DNA of 64,000 nucleotides, taken from contig CAISDA010000054.1 in the NCBI GenBank assembly GCA_903884005.1, positions 1 to 64,000 of the forward strand. Direction: 5' to 3'. The translations under genes were made by a program, and so were the position numbers. The notes beneath the pieces were generated by a model. That model made no database searches. It had not been told where the DNA came from and worked only from the letters and a program-made list of their open reading frames with translations. Below are positions 45,636 to 54,800 of the stretch, one piece after another (position 1 is the stretch's first letter; the number at the start of each line of letters is the position of its first letter). The stretch is from an uncultured Ignavibacteriota bacterium. GTDB taxonomy: Bacteria > Bacteroidota > Ignavibacteria > UBA10030 > UBA8401.

Positions 45636-46751
45636 TTACAATGCATGACGAATGTCCTTCAGCTTGACGACATACTGAGGGAACGGAATTTCAATATTCT
45701 CTTCCACCATCGTCCGATAGACGGCGATGCGCAGCTGCTCCGTGACGGCGAATTTTCGCGTAAACGATTCCACGCGGCACACGAGCTTAAACTGCATTGA
45801 GGAATCGGCAAGGTTCACCAGGTATGCCTCGGGCGCGGGGTCGAGCATGACCTCCTTGTTGGCGAGCGCGGCGGAGATCAGAAGAGTTTTCATCCGATCC
45901 ACATCCGTTCCATAGGCGGCGTTCACGTCCACGGCCACCCGGTGTTCCGGCGTGGGATAGGAATAATTTACGATCTTCGAGCGGATGAGATCGTTATTCG
46001 GCACCACGATAAGGTTGTGATCGAAATCCAGGATGGACGTGCTGCGCATGCCGATCTCGTACACATCCCCTTCCTCGCCCGTCGGTATTTTGATCCGGTC
46101 GCCGATATGGAACGGCCTGTCGATCATGATGACAAAACCGGATATCATATTCGAGATCGTGTCCTGAGCCGCAAGGCCGATGGCCAGCGAACCGGCGCCG
46201 AGGAGCGTCAGGAGGCTGTTCACATTCTGGCCGAAGTGATCGAGCACGACAATGATCGCCAGTGCGGTGATCGTGAACATGACGACGCGGTTCATGAGCG
46301 GGGTGAGTGCCCGATGCAGCGAGGCGTCCTTTTCGCTGTACGAATGCATCATGTGCACAAGGACCGTGCTTGCGATGCGCGTGACGAGGATCGTGATGAT
46401 GACAGCGGTCAGTACAAAGAGCAGCGCATTGGCGTTATCGATGACGAGATGAACGCCGGTTTGATCGCTGCTGAGCCCGTTGCGCAGTTCGCGCATGCCG
46501 AAGTAGGCGCCCGTGATCGCAGTCACCGCCATAAGGCGGGAGAGAATGATCTCGAGAATTTTATCGTCGAGATCGCTTTCGGTTTGTGTGATCAGCCGTC
46601 TGCCGGTGGTATTCAGGAACACCTTGAGCGCCTTGCCTGCAAGGAGCGTGATCATGAACCCGAGCGCACCCATGGCGGCATGATAGAGCAGCCCCTCTCC
46701 CAGCACACGATGCATGAGATCAAAGAAGATATTCACAGTATTCATACGCAC
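45636..46751 (-). CDS. MscS-family mechanosensitive channel
   Basis: The 371-residue protein has about four to five hydrophobic segments and the MscS pore-helix region LLGAGSLAIGLAAQDTISNM, followed by SGFVIMIDRPFHIGDRIKI of the beta domain. It should open on membrane tension to release solutes during hypo-osmotic shock. The length is intermediate between MscS (about 286) and larger homologues, with extra N-terminal helices. Its stop is 15 bases before the start of the lactamase-like gene, and the pyrE stop lies 17 bases upstream of its own start. Confidence 0.93.
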   Translation of the reverse strand: MRMNTVNIFFDLMHRVLGEGLLYHAAMGALGFMITLLAGKALKVFLNTTGRRLITQTESDLDDKILEIILSRLMAVTAITGAYFGMRELRNGLSSDQTGVHLVIDNANALLFVLTAVIITILVTRIASTVLVHMMHSYSEKDASLHRALTPLMNRVVMFTITALAIIVVLDHFGQNVNSLLTLLGAGSLAIGLAAQDTISNMISGFVIMIDRPFHIGDRIKIPTGEEGDVYEIGMRSTSILDFDHNLIVVPNNDLIRSKIVNYSYPTPEHRVAVDVNAAYGTDVDRMKTLLISAALANKEVMLDPAPEAYLVNLADSSMQFKLVCRVESFTRKFAVTEQLRIAVYRTMVEENIEIPFPQYVVKLKDIRHAL

Positions 46752-46768
46752 GAAGGAAATGAAATTAG

Positions 46769-47350
46769 TTATTGCAATCCCCTGCTTCCCGGTTTCGAAA
46801 CAGGGATCTCGGCCAGCCAGGGCGGAACATCGCCGGGAGCGAATTTGACTACATCCATGTCCAGGACGGAGTACGTCTTTGCATCGAATTTCACGCTGCC
46901 GCCGCTGCGATCCACAACATAGCCGACGCCTGCAAGCGTCGCTCCGGAGGTGGTGACGAGGCCGATCACTTCAGAAACCGACCCTCCTGTTGTCACGACA
47001 TCTTCCACAACCAGCACGCGTTCCCCCTTGCGTATTTCAAAACCACGGCGAAGCGACATGACGCCGTTCTCACGTTCGGTAAAGATCGTTCGCGCGCCAA
47101 GTAAGCGTCCGACCTCGGTGCCGACGACAATGCCGCCGACTGCAGGGGCGATGACCAGTTCTATTTCGCTGTACTCGAAGTGCTTTGCAATTTCACCGGC
47201 GAAGAGATGGAGATACCGGGGATATTGCAGCACTTTCGCACATTGAAAATAATGCGGACTGTGGTAGCCCGATGTGAGCACAAAATGGCCTTCAAGAAAT
47301 GCGTGAGTTTCCTTGAAAATATTCAGAAGGTCGTCTTTGGGTAAACGCAT
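46769..47350 (-). CDS. pyrE: Orotate phosphoribosyltransferase
   Basis: The 193-residue protein carries the PRPP-binding motif RVLVVEDVVTTGGSVSE and OPRT features near the start (FVLTSGYHSPHYFQCA) and IAPAVGGIVVGTEVGRLL. It converts orotate and PRPP to OMP in pyrimidine synthesis. The ATG at 47350 is chosen because the conserved sequence MRLPKDDLLNIF begins there; the frame is open further upstream without family similarity. No other pyr genes are adjacent. Confidence 0.94.
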   Translation of the reverse strand: MRLPKDDLLNIFKETHAFLEGHFVLTSGYHSPHYFQCAKVLQYPRYLHLFAGEIAKHFEYSEIELVIAPAVGGIVVGTEVGRLLGARTIFTERENGVMSLRRGFEIRKGERVLVVEDVVTTGGSVSEVIGLVTTSGATLAGVGYVVDRSGGSVKFDAKTYSVLDMDVVKFAPGDVPPWLAEIPVSKPGSRGLQ

Positions 47351-47451
47351 AAGTAGACTCAATAAATAAGGGAATAAAAACGTGATTAGCGGTCCGCCCT
47401 CAGCGTGCGAGCACGCAGCGGCGTCATACGGGCAGCGGAACATTCCGCAGC

Positions 47452-47790
47452 CTATTCGTGATCGAGTTCATCGAGTTCATCCTGCATTTCTTTTTGCGCG
47501 TGCGCGTCGCCCTGCGCGGCGGCGGCGATGCCCCGTTGATATATGTCCTGCGCCTGGCCGGTTTTCTTCAGCGCCCCAAAGATCTGCCCGAGCTGATGAT
47601 ACGCCGGAACGTATGCCGGATCGCGTGCGATCAGATCGAGGAGCGTTTCGGCGGCGCGTTCCGATTCTCCGATGCCGCGATATTCGAGCGCCAATGCATA
47701 TCGGGTAAATGCATCATCCGGGTCGGCGCCCAGAAACACTTTCAATTTTTCAATGCGTTGTTGACTCGCCATGTGTTCCAGTGTGCTCAT
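47452..47790 (-). CDS. Small TPR-repeat protein
   Basis: From the ATG at 47790 the 112-residue protein has two to three TPR-like helices (DAFTRYALALEYRGIGESERA and PAYVPAYHQLGQIFGALKKTG) and an acidic C-terminus. An ATG six codons later (MASQQRIEKL) with GGA before it is an equally possible start. TPR proteins of this size act as protein-protein adaptors; the partner is unknown. The gene lies between a double hairpin (47852) and pyrE. Confidence 0.75.
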   Translation of the reverse strand: MSTLEHMASQQRIEKLKVFLGADPDDAFTRYALALEYRGIGESERAAETLLDLIARDPAYVPAYHQLGQIFGALKKTGQAQDIYQRGIAAAAQGDAHAQKEMQDELDELDHE

Positions 47791-47851
47791 TTTTTTTGAG
47801 AGTTCACCATCGAGGACGGCCGCTCCGCTCCCTGGTAACTCACAAACACGT

Positions 47852-47890
47852 GCACCGCGCACGCGGTGCGGGCGAGACAACATCTCGCCC
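47852..47890 (-). repeat. Double hairpin downstream of the radical SAM gene
   Basis: GCACCGC-GCAC-GCGGTGC and GGGCGAGA-CAACA-TCTCGCCC stand side by side, the same pair as at 26038-26074. It begins 31 bases beyond the stop of the minus-strand gene at 47921. Confidence 0.6.
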
Positions 47891-47920
47891 TACATTGCCA
47901 TCAATGATGGTCCTGCTGAA

Positions 47921-48958
47921 TTACTCTCGTTGAAAATTGTGCGCTGCAGGCGCACTGACCGCGCTTGCCGATGCGTCCCCAAACGGCTCCGCCCGGTTTG
48001 AAAAATCGGGACGATACGATGTGCCGCTTTCAAAATCCTGGATCCAGCCGTTTTCGAAGCCGCACTCGTGGAGCACATCGAGCACGCGCTCGTACTCGCC
48101 GAGACGAATGACGCGGTCGAGCAGTTCCGTTTGCGCAGCACGGTGAGCAGGATAATATTGCGCCATGATGCTCAGCGTGACCTGATTGCCAAGAGCGTCC
48201 CGGATCCACAGCAATTGTTCTTTGGACGACGCGATATCGTTCGGCAGCACGAGATGCCGGATGATCAGTCCCCGCCGCACAAGCCCGTGCTCGTCCGTCG
48301 TCACGGTGCTGCCCACCTGGCGATGCATCTCGCGCACGGCAGCATGCGACACCTCGGCATAAGACCTCACCTTGGAGTATCGATACCCGAGGTCGTTCTC
48401 TGCGTATTTCAGATCGGGCAGATAAATATCCACGATGCCGTCGAGCAGCCGGAGCACATCGACCGAGTCGTACGCGTTCGTGTTATAGATCAACGGCAGC
48501 ATCAATCCGCGCGCAGCGGCAAGCACGAGAGCCCGGACGATCTGCGGCGCGAAATGCGTCGGCGACACCAACCCGATCGCATGAGCACCCTCGGCCTGGA
48601 GTTCAAGCATGATCTCCGCAAGGCGTTCGATGCTCACCGTGTTCGCCTGCTCGGTTTTCCACTGCGTGCTGATCTCAAAATTCTGGCAATAGACGCAGCG
48701 CATCGTGCAATTGCCGAAAAAAATGTTGCCCACTCCGTGCGTACCCGTCAATGCCGGTTCTTCGCCGAAATGCCTGCAGTACGACGAAACGATCGGAAGC
48801 CAGGCGGAGTGACACCGCGCGATGTCGCCTGCGATGCGGTTGTTTCCGCACACATGGGGACAAATCGTGCAGGCTGCGAGCATTGCTTCCAATCGAACCG
48901 CCCGGTCCCCCAACTCTCCCGACTCGTACAGCGAACGATATGCCGGTGTCCACGCCAT
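47921..48958 (-). CDS. Radical SAM protein, PflA-like, with N-terminal Cys cluster
   Basis: From the ATG at 48958 the 345-residue protein has the radical SAM motif C84-x3-C88-x2-C91 (FGNCTMRCVYCQNFEIS). An N-terminal four-Cys set, C30, C33, C37 and C49 (ACTICPHVCGNN ... ARCH), could bind a second iron-sulfur cluster. These proteins are related to pyruvate formate-lyase activases and to the AmmeMemoRadiSam group, but the actual substrate is unknown. An alternative start lies 16 codons upstream (MESYPLFSYI). Neighbours give no clear clue. Confidence 0.85.
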   Translation of the reverse strand: MAWTPAYRSLYESGELGDRAVRLEAMLAACTICPHVCGNNRIAGDIARCHSAWLPIVSSYCRHFGEEPALTGTHGVGNIFFGNCTMRCVYCQNFEISTQWKTEQANTVSIERLAEIMLELQAEGAHAIGLVSPTHFAPQIVRALVLAAARGLMLPLIYNTNAYDSVDVLRLLDGIVDIYLPDLKYAENDLGYRYSKVRSYAEVSHAAVREMHRQVGSTVTTDEHGLVRRGLIIRHLVLPNDIASSKEQLLWIRDALGNQVTLSIMAQYYPAHRAAQTELLDRVIRLGEYERVLDVLHECGFENGWIQDFESGTSYRPDFSNRAEPFGDASASAVSAPAAHNFQRE

Positions 48959-49027
48959 AAAGTGAATGTTATTTAAAATATATGAAAATAATGGATAGGA
49001 TTCCATACGCGGAAGAACGCGGCTGGG

Positions 49028-51412
49028 CTACTCATCATCCCTTTCAACGACGCTCCGGCGAACGAAGACGTTCTGTACAGCCGCGGGCATGGGTGTGTCG
49101 CTGCCCATCACCGATTTCCACAGTATCGCGTTGAACTCCAGTTCGGGCACGGCGTCTTCCTTTTCCAGATTCATCGAGGCCATGCGGTCCTGGCCGTAGG
49201 CGCCGAGCGCGTTGAGTTCGTGAATGTCGTAGTGCGGCATCCGAAGCGCATAGGGCGCCATATCGGGCCGGGGGGTAAACGACGCGCTCATCGGTGTTGC
49301 GCATGCATCGTACTGGCTCATCGGGGGGAGGCCCATGATGAGTTCCATGGTGCGGACCATGCCCGATGTGGAATACATCGTATGGTCGACACAACCGCGT
49401 TTCGTGTACGGACTGATGACGAGCGCGACGGTCCTATGCGCATCGACGTGGTCTGCACCGTTCTGCGCATCGTCTTCAATGACAAAGATCGCCGATTCTT
49501 TCCACGCTTTGCTGTGTGAAATTTTTTCGACGACCATGCCGAGCGCAAGATCGTTGTCCGCCACCATCGCGCGCGGCGAGAGTGTGCCCTTGCGTGTGCC
49601 GGCGGTATGGTCGTTCGGCAATCGAATGATGGAGAATGTCGGGAGCGAGTCGCCCGATTCGTACGCCTCGTATTCCTTCATCCAGATGGATGCACGCGTG
49701 CGGTCCGGAATATTCAGATCCCATCCGGGAAATTCTTTTGATGAGCGGCCGCGCAATCCCTGTGCCGCCGGCACATAGCGGCCGTGGTCTGCCGAAGAAT
49801 CTTCGAAGAGGAACTCTCCGTAATTGCGAAGCGACACATTGCCCCGGATGCAATTATCCCAGATGTAGCCCGCGCTCGGACTCGCGATGCCTTCCGTTTC
49901 AAAGTCGTACGTACCCCCGCCGCCGCCGTAATACGATGGCCATGTTTTTTCGACGTAGTCGCTTGCATAGGCCGCCATGGACCAGTTGTGCCCGTCGGCG
50001 CTCACTTCTGCGTCGGCGTAGAAATTGTCGAGCAGCACGAACTCCTCCGCCAACGCATGGTGGTTCGGCGTCACATTGTTGCCGAACATGCAGAGCGAGG
50101 AATCGCCGTTGCCCTGCGTCATGTCGCCGAACACCTGGTCGTACGTCCTATTCTCCTTGATGATATAAAAAACGTGCCTGATCGGAGACCGGTGTTCGTT
50201 CGCATGAGGAATGGGAGAATCGTCCGCCCACCGGGCTGGATGCAGGCTCGGAGAATTTTCGAACACCTGTTTCGAATACACATCCAGGCCCTCCGGGAAA
50301 GGCATCGGGATGAACGACAGCGTTCCGGTGAGCAGACCGCCGATGTGACGGTGATCGGCATTCGCCCTGGATGTTTCCCCCTTCCCGTTGGCAACCACGA
50401 GCATTGCGCCGACCGAGCGGACTACGGTGGGGTACCAACCCGTGGGAATAAACCCGAGCGAACGGCCCGATGCAACATCGATCACCGCCAGCGAATTATT
50501 GTCGGCATTGGCAACGAAGAGCATTTTTTCGTCGGCGCTGAGAGCGAGGGAATTAGGCGTGCTGCCGTTTGGGTCTGCGGGCGAGAGCGAGACCGAAATC
50601 GTTCGCGTGACCGTACGCGAGGCGCAATCGATCACCGACACAGTGTTATGGTTCGAATTGACGACATAGAGCGTTGCACCACTGCCCGAGAGGAGCAAAT
50701 CGCTGGGGTGGCCGCCGACGGGAATGACCGTGAGCAGACGAAGCGAATCGGAATCGATCACTGCCACGCGCGCATCGCCCCAGAGCGTCGCGTAGACCAG
50801 GTTGTGCCGGTCGTCCACACGGCACGTATAGAGTTCATGCCCCAGGCGGAGAGCGGCTGCGACGGTGTCGCGGCGCAGGTCTATTTTATAGAGAGCATTG
50901 CTGCCCTTCGATACGGCGTAGAGAAACCTGCCGTCGGAGGAAACATCGATGCCCGTGGGTGAAATATTTTCGGCAGGCAGGGGTTTGCCGAGAGCGATCG
51001 CACGCACAGATGAGAGCGAATCGCCGGCGAGGCTGCAACGGTAGATCGCATTCTCGTTTCCTGCAGAGATGAATAAATTTTTCCCGTCGGGAGCGAAGCG
51101 AATGCCATTCCACGAATTTTTCACGCGCAAGGTCTGACGGACAGTGCGGGTGTTGAGATCCACCAGCGAGACCGAGTGGCCTGCGTAACCGCTGTTGATG
51201 ACGGCGGCAAACCGGTGGTCAGGTGACACATCCATTGCCAGCGGCAAGTCGCCCAGTGGAATCGATGCGCCGGCAGGCGAAAGCGTCCAGCCGTTGGAGA
51301 GCAATGTTTTTTCGGCGGAGATCTTTCCCGGAACCCGGATCGATGAAACGGAGGAGCAGCCCGCAAGCAGGAGAAGAGCGGTCAGAGGAACGGACAGAAA
51401 ATTCAAGCGCAT
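49028..51412 (-). CDS. Lipoprotein with YVTN beta-propeller and phosphoesterase domain
   Basis: The 794-residue protein starts with a lipoprotein signal (LTALLLLAGCSS). Residues about 45-370 form a YVTN/40-residue beta-propeller (SPDGRFLYAVSKGSNALYKI, VVNSNHNTVSVIDCASRTV). The rest is a phosphoesterase family (Pfam04185-like) domain with FYIIKENRTYDQVFGDM and the segment EDDAQNGADHVDAHRT, as in acid phosphatases and phospholipase C. It is probably a surface or periplasmic phosphatase anchored in the outer membrane. A MITE lies 35 bases upstream of the start codon and no Shine-Dalgarno sequence is visible. Confidence 0.9.
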   Translation of the reverse strand: MRLNFLSVPLTALLLLAGCSSVSSIRVPGKISAEKTLLSNGWTLSPAGASIPLGDLPLAMDVSPDHRFAAVINSGYAGHSVSLVDLNTRTVRQTLRVKNSWNGIRFAPDGKNLFISAGNENAIYRCSLAGDSLSSVRAIALGKPLPAENISPTGIDVSSDGRFLYAVSKGSNALYKIDLRRDTVAAALRLGHELYTCRVDDRHNLVYATLWGDARVAVIDSDSLRLLTVIPVGGHPSDLLLSGSGATLYVVNSNHNTVSVIDCASRTVTRTISVSLSPADPNGSTPNSLALSADEKMLFVANADNNSLAVIDVASGRSLGFIPTGWYPTVVRSVGAMLVVANGKGETSRANADHRHIGGLLTGTLSFIPMPFPEGLDVYSKQVFENSPSLHPARWADDSPIPHANEHRSPIRHVFYIIKENRTYDQVFGDMTQGNGDSSLCMFGNNVTPNHHALAEEFVLLDNFYADAEVSADGHNWSMAAYASDYVEKTWPSYYGGGGGTYDFETEGIASPSAGYIWDNCIRGNVSLRNYGEFLFEDSSADHGRYVPAAQGLRGRSSKEFPGWDLNIPDRTRASIWMKEYEAYESGDSLPTFSIIRLPNDHTAGTRKGTLSPRAMVADNDLALGMVVEKISHSKAWKESAIFVIEDDAQNGADHVDAHRTVALVISPYTKRGCVDHTMYSTSGMVRTMELIMGLPPMSQYDACATPMSASFTPRPDMAPYALRMPHYDIHELNALGAYGQDRMASMNLEKEDAVPELEFNAILWKSVMGSDTPMPAAVQNVFVRRSVVERDDE

Positions 51413-51447
51413 AGGAATGGAGACAGTGAAAGAAAGACAGAATGATG

Positions 51448-51652
51448 GTCACTACTCGCCGTACACGTAAGTCATGTCATTCTGAGGGAGCTCGAGCGAC
51501 CGAAGAATCTTGCCGGCTGCGAACGCGAAGCAAGATTCTTCGCTTGCGCTCAGAATGACAGAGTACCTATGTCATATGCATAAAGATTCTTTATCTTGGT
51601 CAAGATAAATTTCTCAGGATGACAGTGATTTGTATGCATGCTGAGCAGTTAC
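51448..51652. repeat. IS66-type MITE, copy 5 (205 bp)
   Basis: Ends are GTCACTACTCGCCGTACAC and CATGCTGAGCAGTTAC. The interior has TGTCATTCTGAGGGAGCTCG, CGAAGAATCTTGCCGGC, GATTCTTCGCTTGCGCTCAG and GTCATATGCATAAAGATTCT. GAATGATG is present on both sides (51440-51447 and 51653-51660), a perfect 8-bp target duplication. It lies 35 bases upstream of the lipoprotein start codon. Confidence 0.92.
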
Positions 51653-51673
51653 GAATGATGAAATAATATTCCA

Positions 51674-51718
51674 TAAAAAAAGTCCGAAGTCAAGATGGTG
51701 ATCATTGACTTCGGACTT
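51674..51718 (-). terminator. Rho-independent terminator of the 1305-residue protein gene
   Basis: AAGTCCGAAGTCAA and its inverse TTGACTTCGGACTT form a perfect 14-bp stem with an 11-base loop; on the minus strand a run of T follows. It lies about 100 bases beyond the stop at 51818. Confidence 0.9.
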
Positions 51719-51817
51719 GGAAGCGATACAGGTTTCGCTCAACGTTCACATTTTTTTTGCCGGGGCCCGGGCCGGGGACGCACTGATTGCACGTCCCATG
51801 CCGTCCGGCATGCACCG

Positions 51818-54800
51818 TCATTTCAACAGCATCATGCGCTTGACGTCGCTGAATTTTGCCCCGCTTGCGCTGACGACGCTCAGGCGATAGAAATAGACAC
51901 CCGAAGCGACAGACACATTGTTGTTGTTCCTCGCATCCCACATCAACTCGTGATAACCCGGCGAGAGCTGCGATTCGGCGTATGAGCGGACCAACTGGCC
52001 AAGGATATTATAGATACTCATGGACACAAGCGCCGGTTCCGGCAGTGCGAAACTAAGATGCGTCGTCGGATTAAACGGGTTCGGATAATTTTGCATCAAT
52101 GCAAAGGATGCAGGCACGCCCGTCTTCCCACTGGTAACTATTCTTCCGTTGATCGCTCCAACCGAAAAGTTCGAAGCCAGTGTGTCTGTTGCGCTCATAT
52201 GCGAGAATGAAATATCCGTGCTGTCCAGCCATTTGTTCGAGCCCAGCACAACAAATTTCAACGTCACGGCCTCACCGCTTCCGGAAATCGGCTTCATGTG
52301 CTGTTCCAAATCGGCGGCGGCGACAGTCACTTTCCCGCTGGTGTTGCTGCCACTGACGGACACCTGCCACGTTTGCATCCCCGGCAGATTCGTACCCCGG
52401 ACAAATTGTCCCGCGTATTTTAACATGGTCGTATTGAAATGCAGCGTGGCATTGAACGAGCCAAGCAGGTTCTTATTGGCGTTCAGGACGATCGGAACAC
52501 TGATCGTGTCACCGATGCTCGCAGTCGCCCTCTTTGCGACCGAGAACTGGACAGATCCCGCTGCAAAGGCCCCGTCGGTCGAGCGGACTTCGCTGCCCAC
52601 GTAATCCTTGGCAAGCGATATCGACTTTCCGATAAATGTCGGCTGCACATCACCCAGGAGAATGCCATAGAAACTCTCCTTCAGGCGCGACGTGTCCAAT
52701 TGGTAATACATAAGCTTTTGGGGCGCAGCCTGCCAGTTGAAGCTGGTCATTTTATAGGAAGAATCGACGAAGACCCAGTTTCCCCTGATGATAGTCGTAT
52801 CCACATCTTCGAATTTTGGTATTAATCCCGACGATCGCTGGAGGATCGCGAATGCATCGGTCGCTGTCACCCGCCCGTCGCCGTTCACATCGGCGGCAAT
52901 TTTTTGATATCCGGTCAGCACTGTCGAGCCTCCATCCCTGCCCGCGAACGCCAAGAGCGCGTCTGCTGCAGTGATCGATGTATCGATGGCCGCGTTGCCC
53001 GTATCGGCGGATGGCCGCACGGTCAACGACACGATCGCTCCCGGTGGTATCGGGGTGAAATTATATTTTCCCAGAGTGTCTGCAACACACACGGAATCGA
53101 TGGGAAGCACATTCATATTGCCGAGACCGGTGTAGGTCAGCACTACCTTGCCGCTGCCCAGCACCTTATTGTTCGAATAGTATCTCAGACTTCCCGAGAG
53201 AGCCGAGTTCAATATCACGGGACAATCCTGGCCATTGACAGGCAGGAGGCGCGCACTATTGTCTGCAGCTTCGAGATAAGAGTTTTCGATTTGAAGCGTA
53301 TCGACCCATCCCACCCGGGCGGTCGGTTTAACCGTGAACTTAAAGACGACAACCGTATCCGAATATTGCAGGGGGAAATTAGACGAGTCCGTTCGGCAAA
53401 TGCCGCCGACCTGTACGAACCCGCGCGCAGAGCTGTCGACCACACTCACATTCCAGCCGATTGGCAGATTCATGCCTGTACGGGAGTTCGACAATGAGAA
53501 GATCGACGCATTGAACTTGATGCGCGTTCCAAAGGCGTAGACGTTCTTGCCGTTCGGGTCAATATAGTATGGGAGAATAAACGTTTCACCCGGCGCCGTT
53601 GTAACGGATGGGAGCGTGGTGAAGACAACAGCATCCACCGGCCGTATCGTAAAATTCACAGGATTCATACCATTCAGTTCGGGCCTGCGTGTGAGTTCGA
53701 TCCTGATGCGGCAGTTCGTCGATGAAATATTTGTCGGCACGGTAAATGTGCATGACCCTGAATTTATCGGGTCAGAGGCTACCGGGGTGGGAAGGAACGT
53801 GCGTCCTCCATTTGTCGATAGTTTAACGTCTACCATTTCGCCGGCTAAATCTCCGCGCGACTGCCAGGTAACAAACACCGGATCGCCCGAAAACCAAATA
53901 GCCCCTCCGTCTGCAGCGGTGACCGTTGAAAACGGTTCCTGAACGGTGTCCACCCACGCCCAGTATTCGATCGCTGACGGTTTGATCGCAAATTGACGCG
54001 TCACGACTCCTTTGTATGTGCCCCGATTATAGGGACCATTGAGAGCCGTTCCTGTGGCAGCATAGAGAGAATCGACTGTGTTAGTCTTAAAACCGAATGT
54101 TTCTTGAAATCGGGAGTCGAACATGGCGCTTCCGCGCGCGAACCCATTATACAGCACGCTGTCCTTGCCGGGATAACCGCTGTAGCGTGTTATTTTTTTA
54201 CCCGTTGTGTCTATCACCGTAATGAAATCGTACAGCGGCCCGACATCGCCTCCCGGACTCCAGTAGACACCGGGTGTGAATTTTACGGCGCTTCCCAACG
54301 TGTACGTCGTGTTCATGACGAATCCGCTGTCACTCCTCCATATCATGTCCACGCGCTTCGTTCCATACGACGCGTAATAATCGAAAAACGCCGCGCCCTC
54401 TGATGAGGAAGTGTTAGTGATTCCCCAATTTGTGCACTTGGTTTGGGCTTCATTATTGACACGGTTGAGGCCTCCTTTCTGCGACGTATTGAGTGACTGA
54501 TAGAGGAGTTCACGTTGTGAGCCATACATAAAGCGCAGGCTGTCGATGCGTCCTTCCTTGTGAATGAAATGCATGCGGACAATATCGTTGCTGATCACGG
54601 AATCGGGCGTGCCAACTCTGAAACTGTCGATCGGGCTCCAACCCGAGACGACGTTGCCGTATGCAGCACGCACGCGCCAATAGTACATCGTATCATATCC
54701 CAGCGATGGACGCGGATAGATGATAGTATATAATGTGTCCGTCACTCGTGTCCCTGCGAGCATAGCTTTCGTCGTATCCTGATACAGCTCAAACAAATAC

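Noticed and set aside
47791-47883. Upstream extension of the TPR protein start to 47883
   Set aside because: The added residues are encoded by the double hairpin and carry no similarity.
4776-51652. Possible CRISPR array from the recurring GAAGAATCT motifs
   Set aside because: Copies are thousands of bases apart, not regularly spaced, and have transposon-like ends and target duplications.
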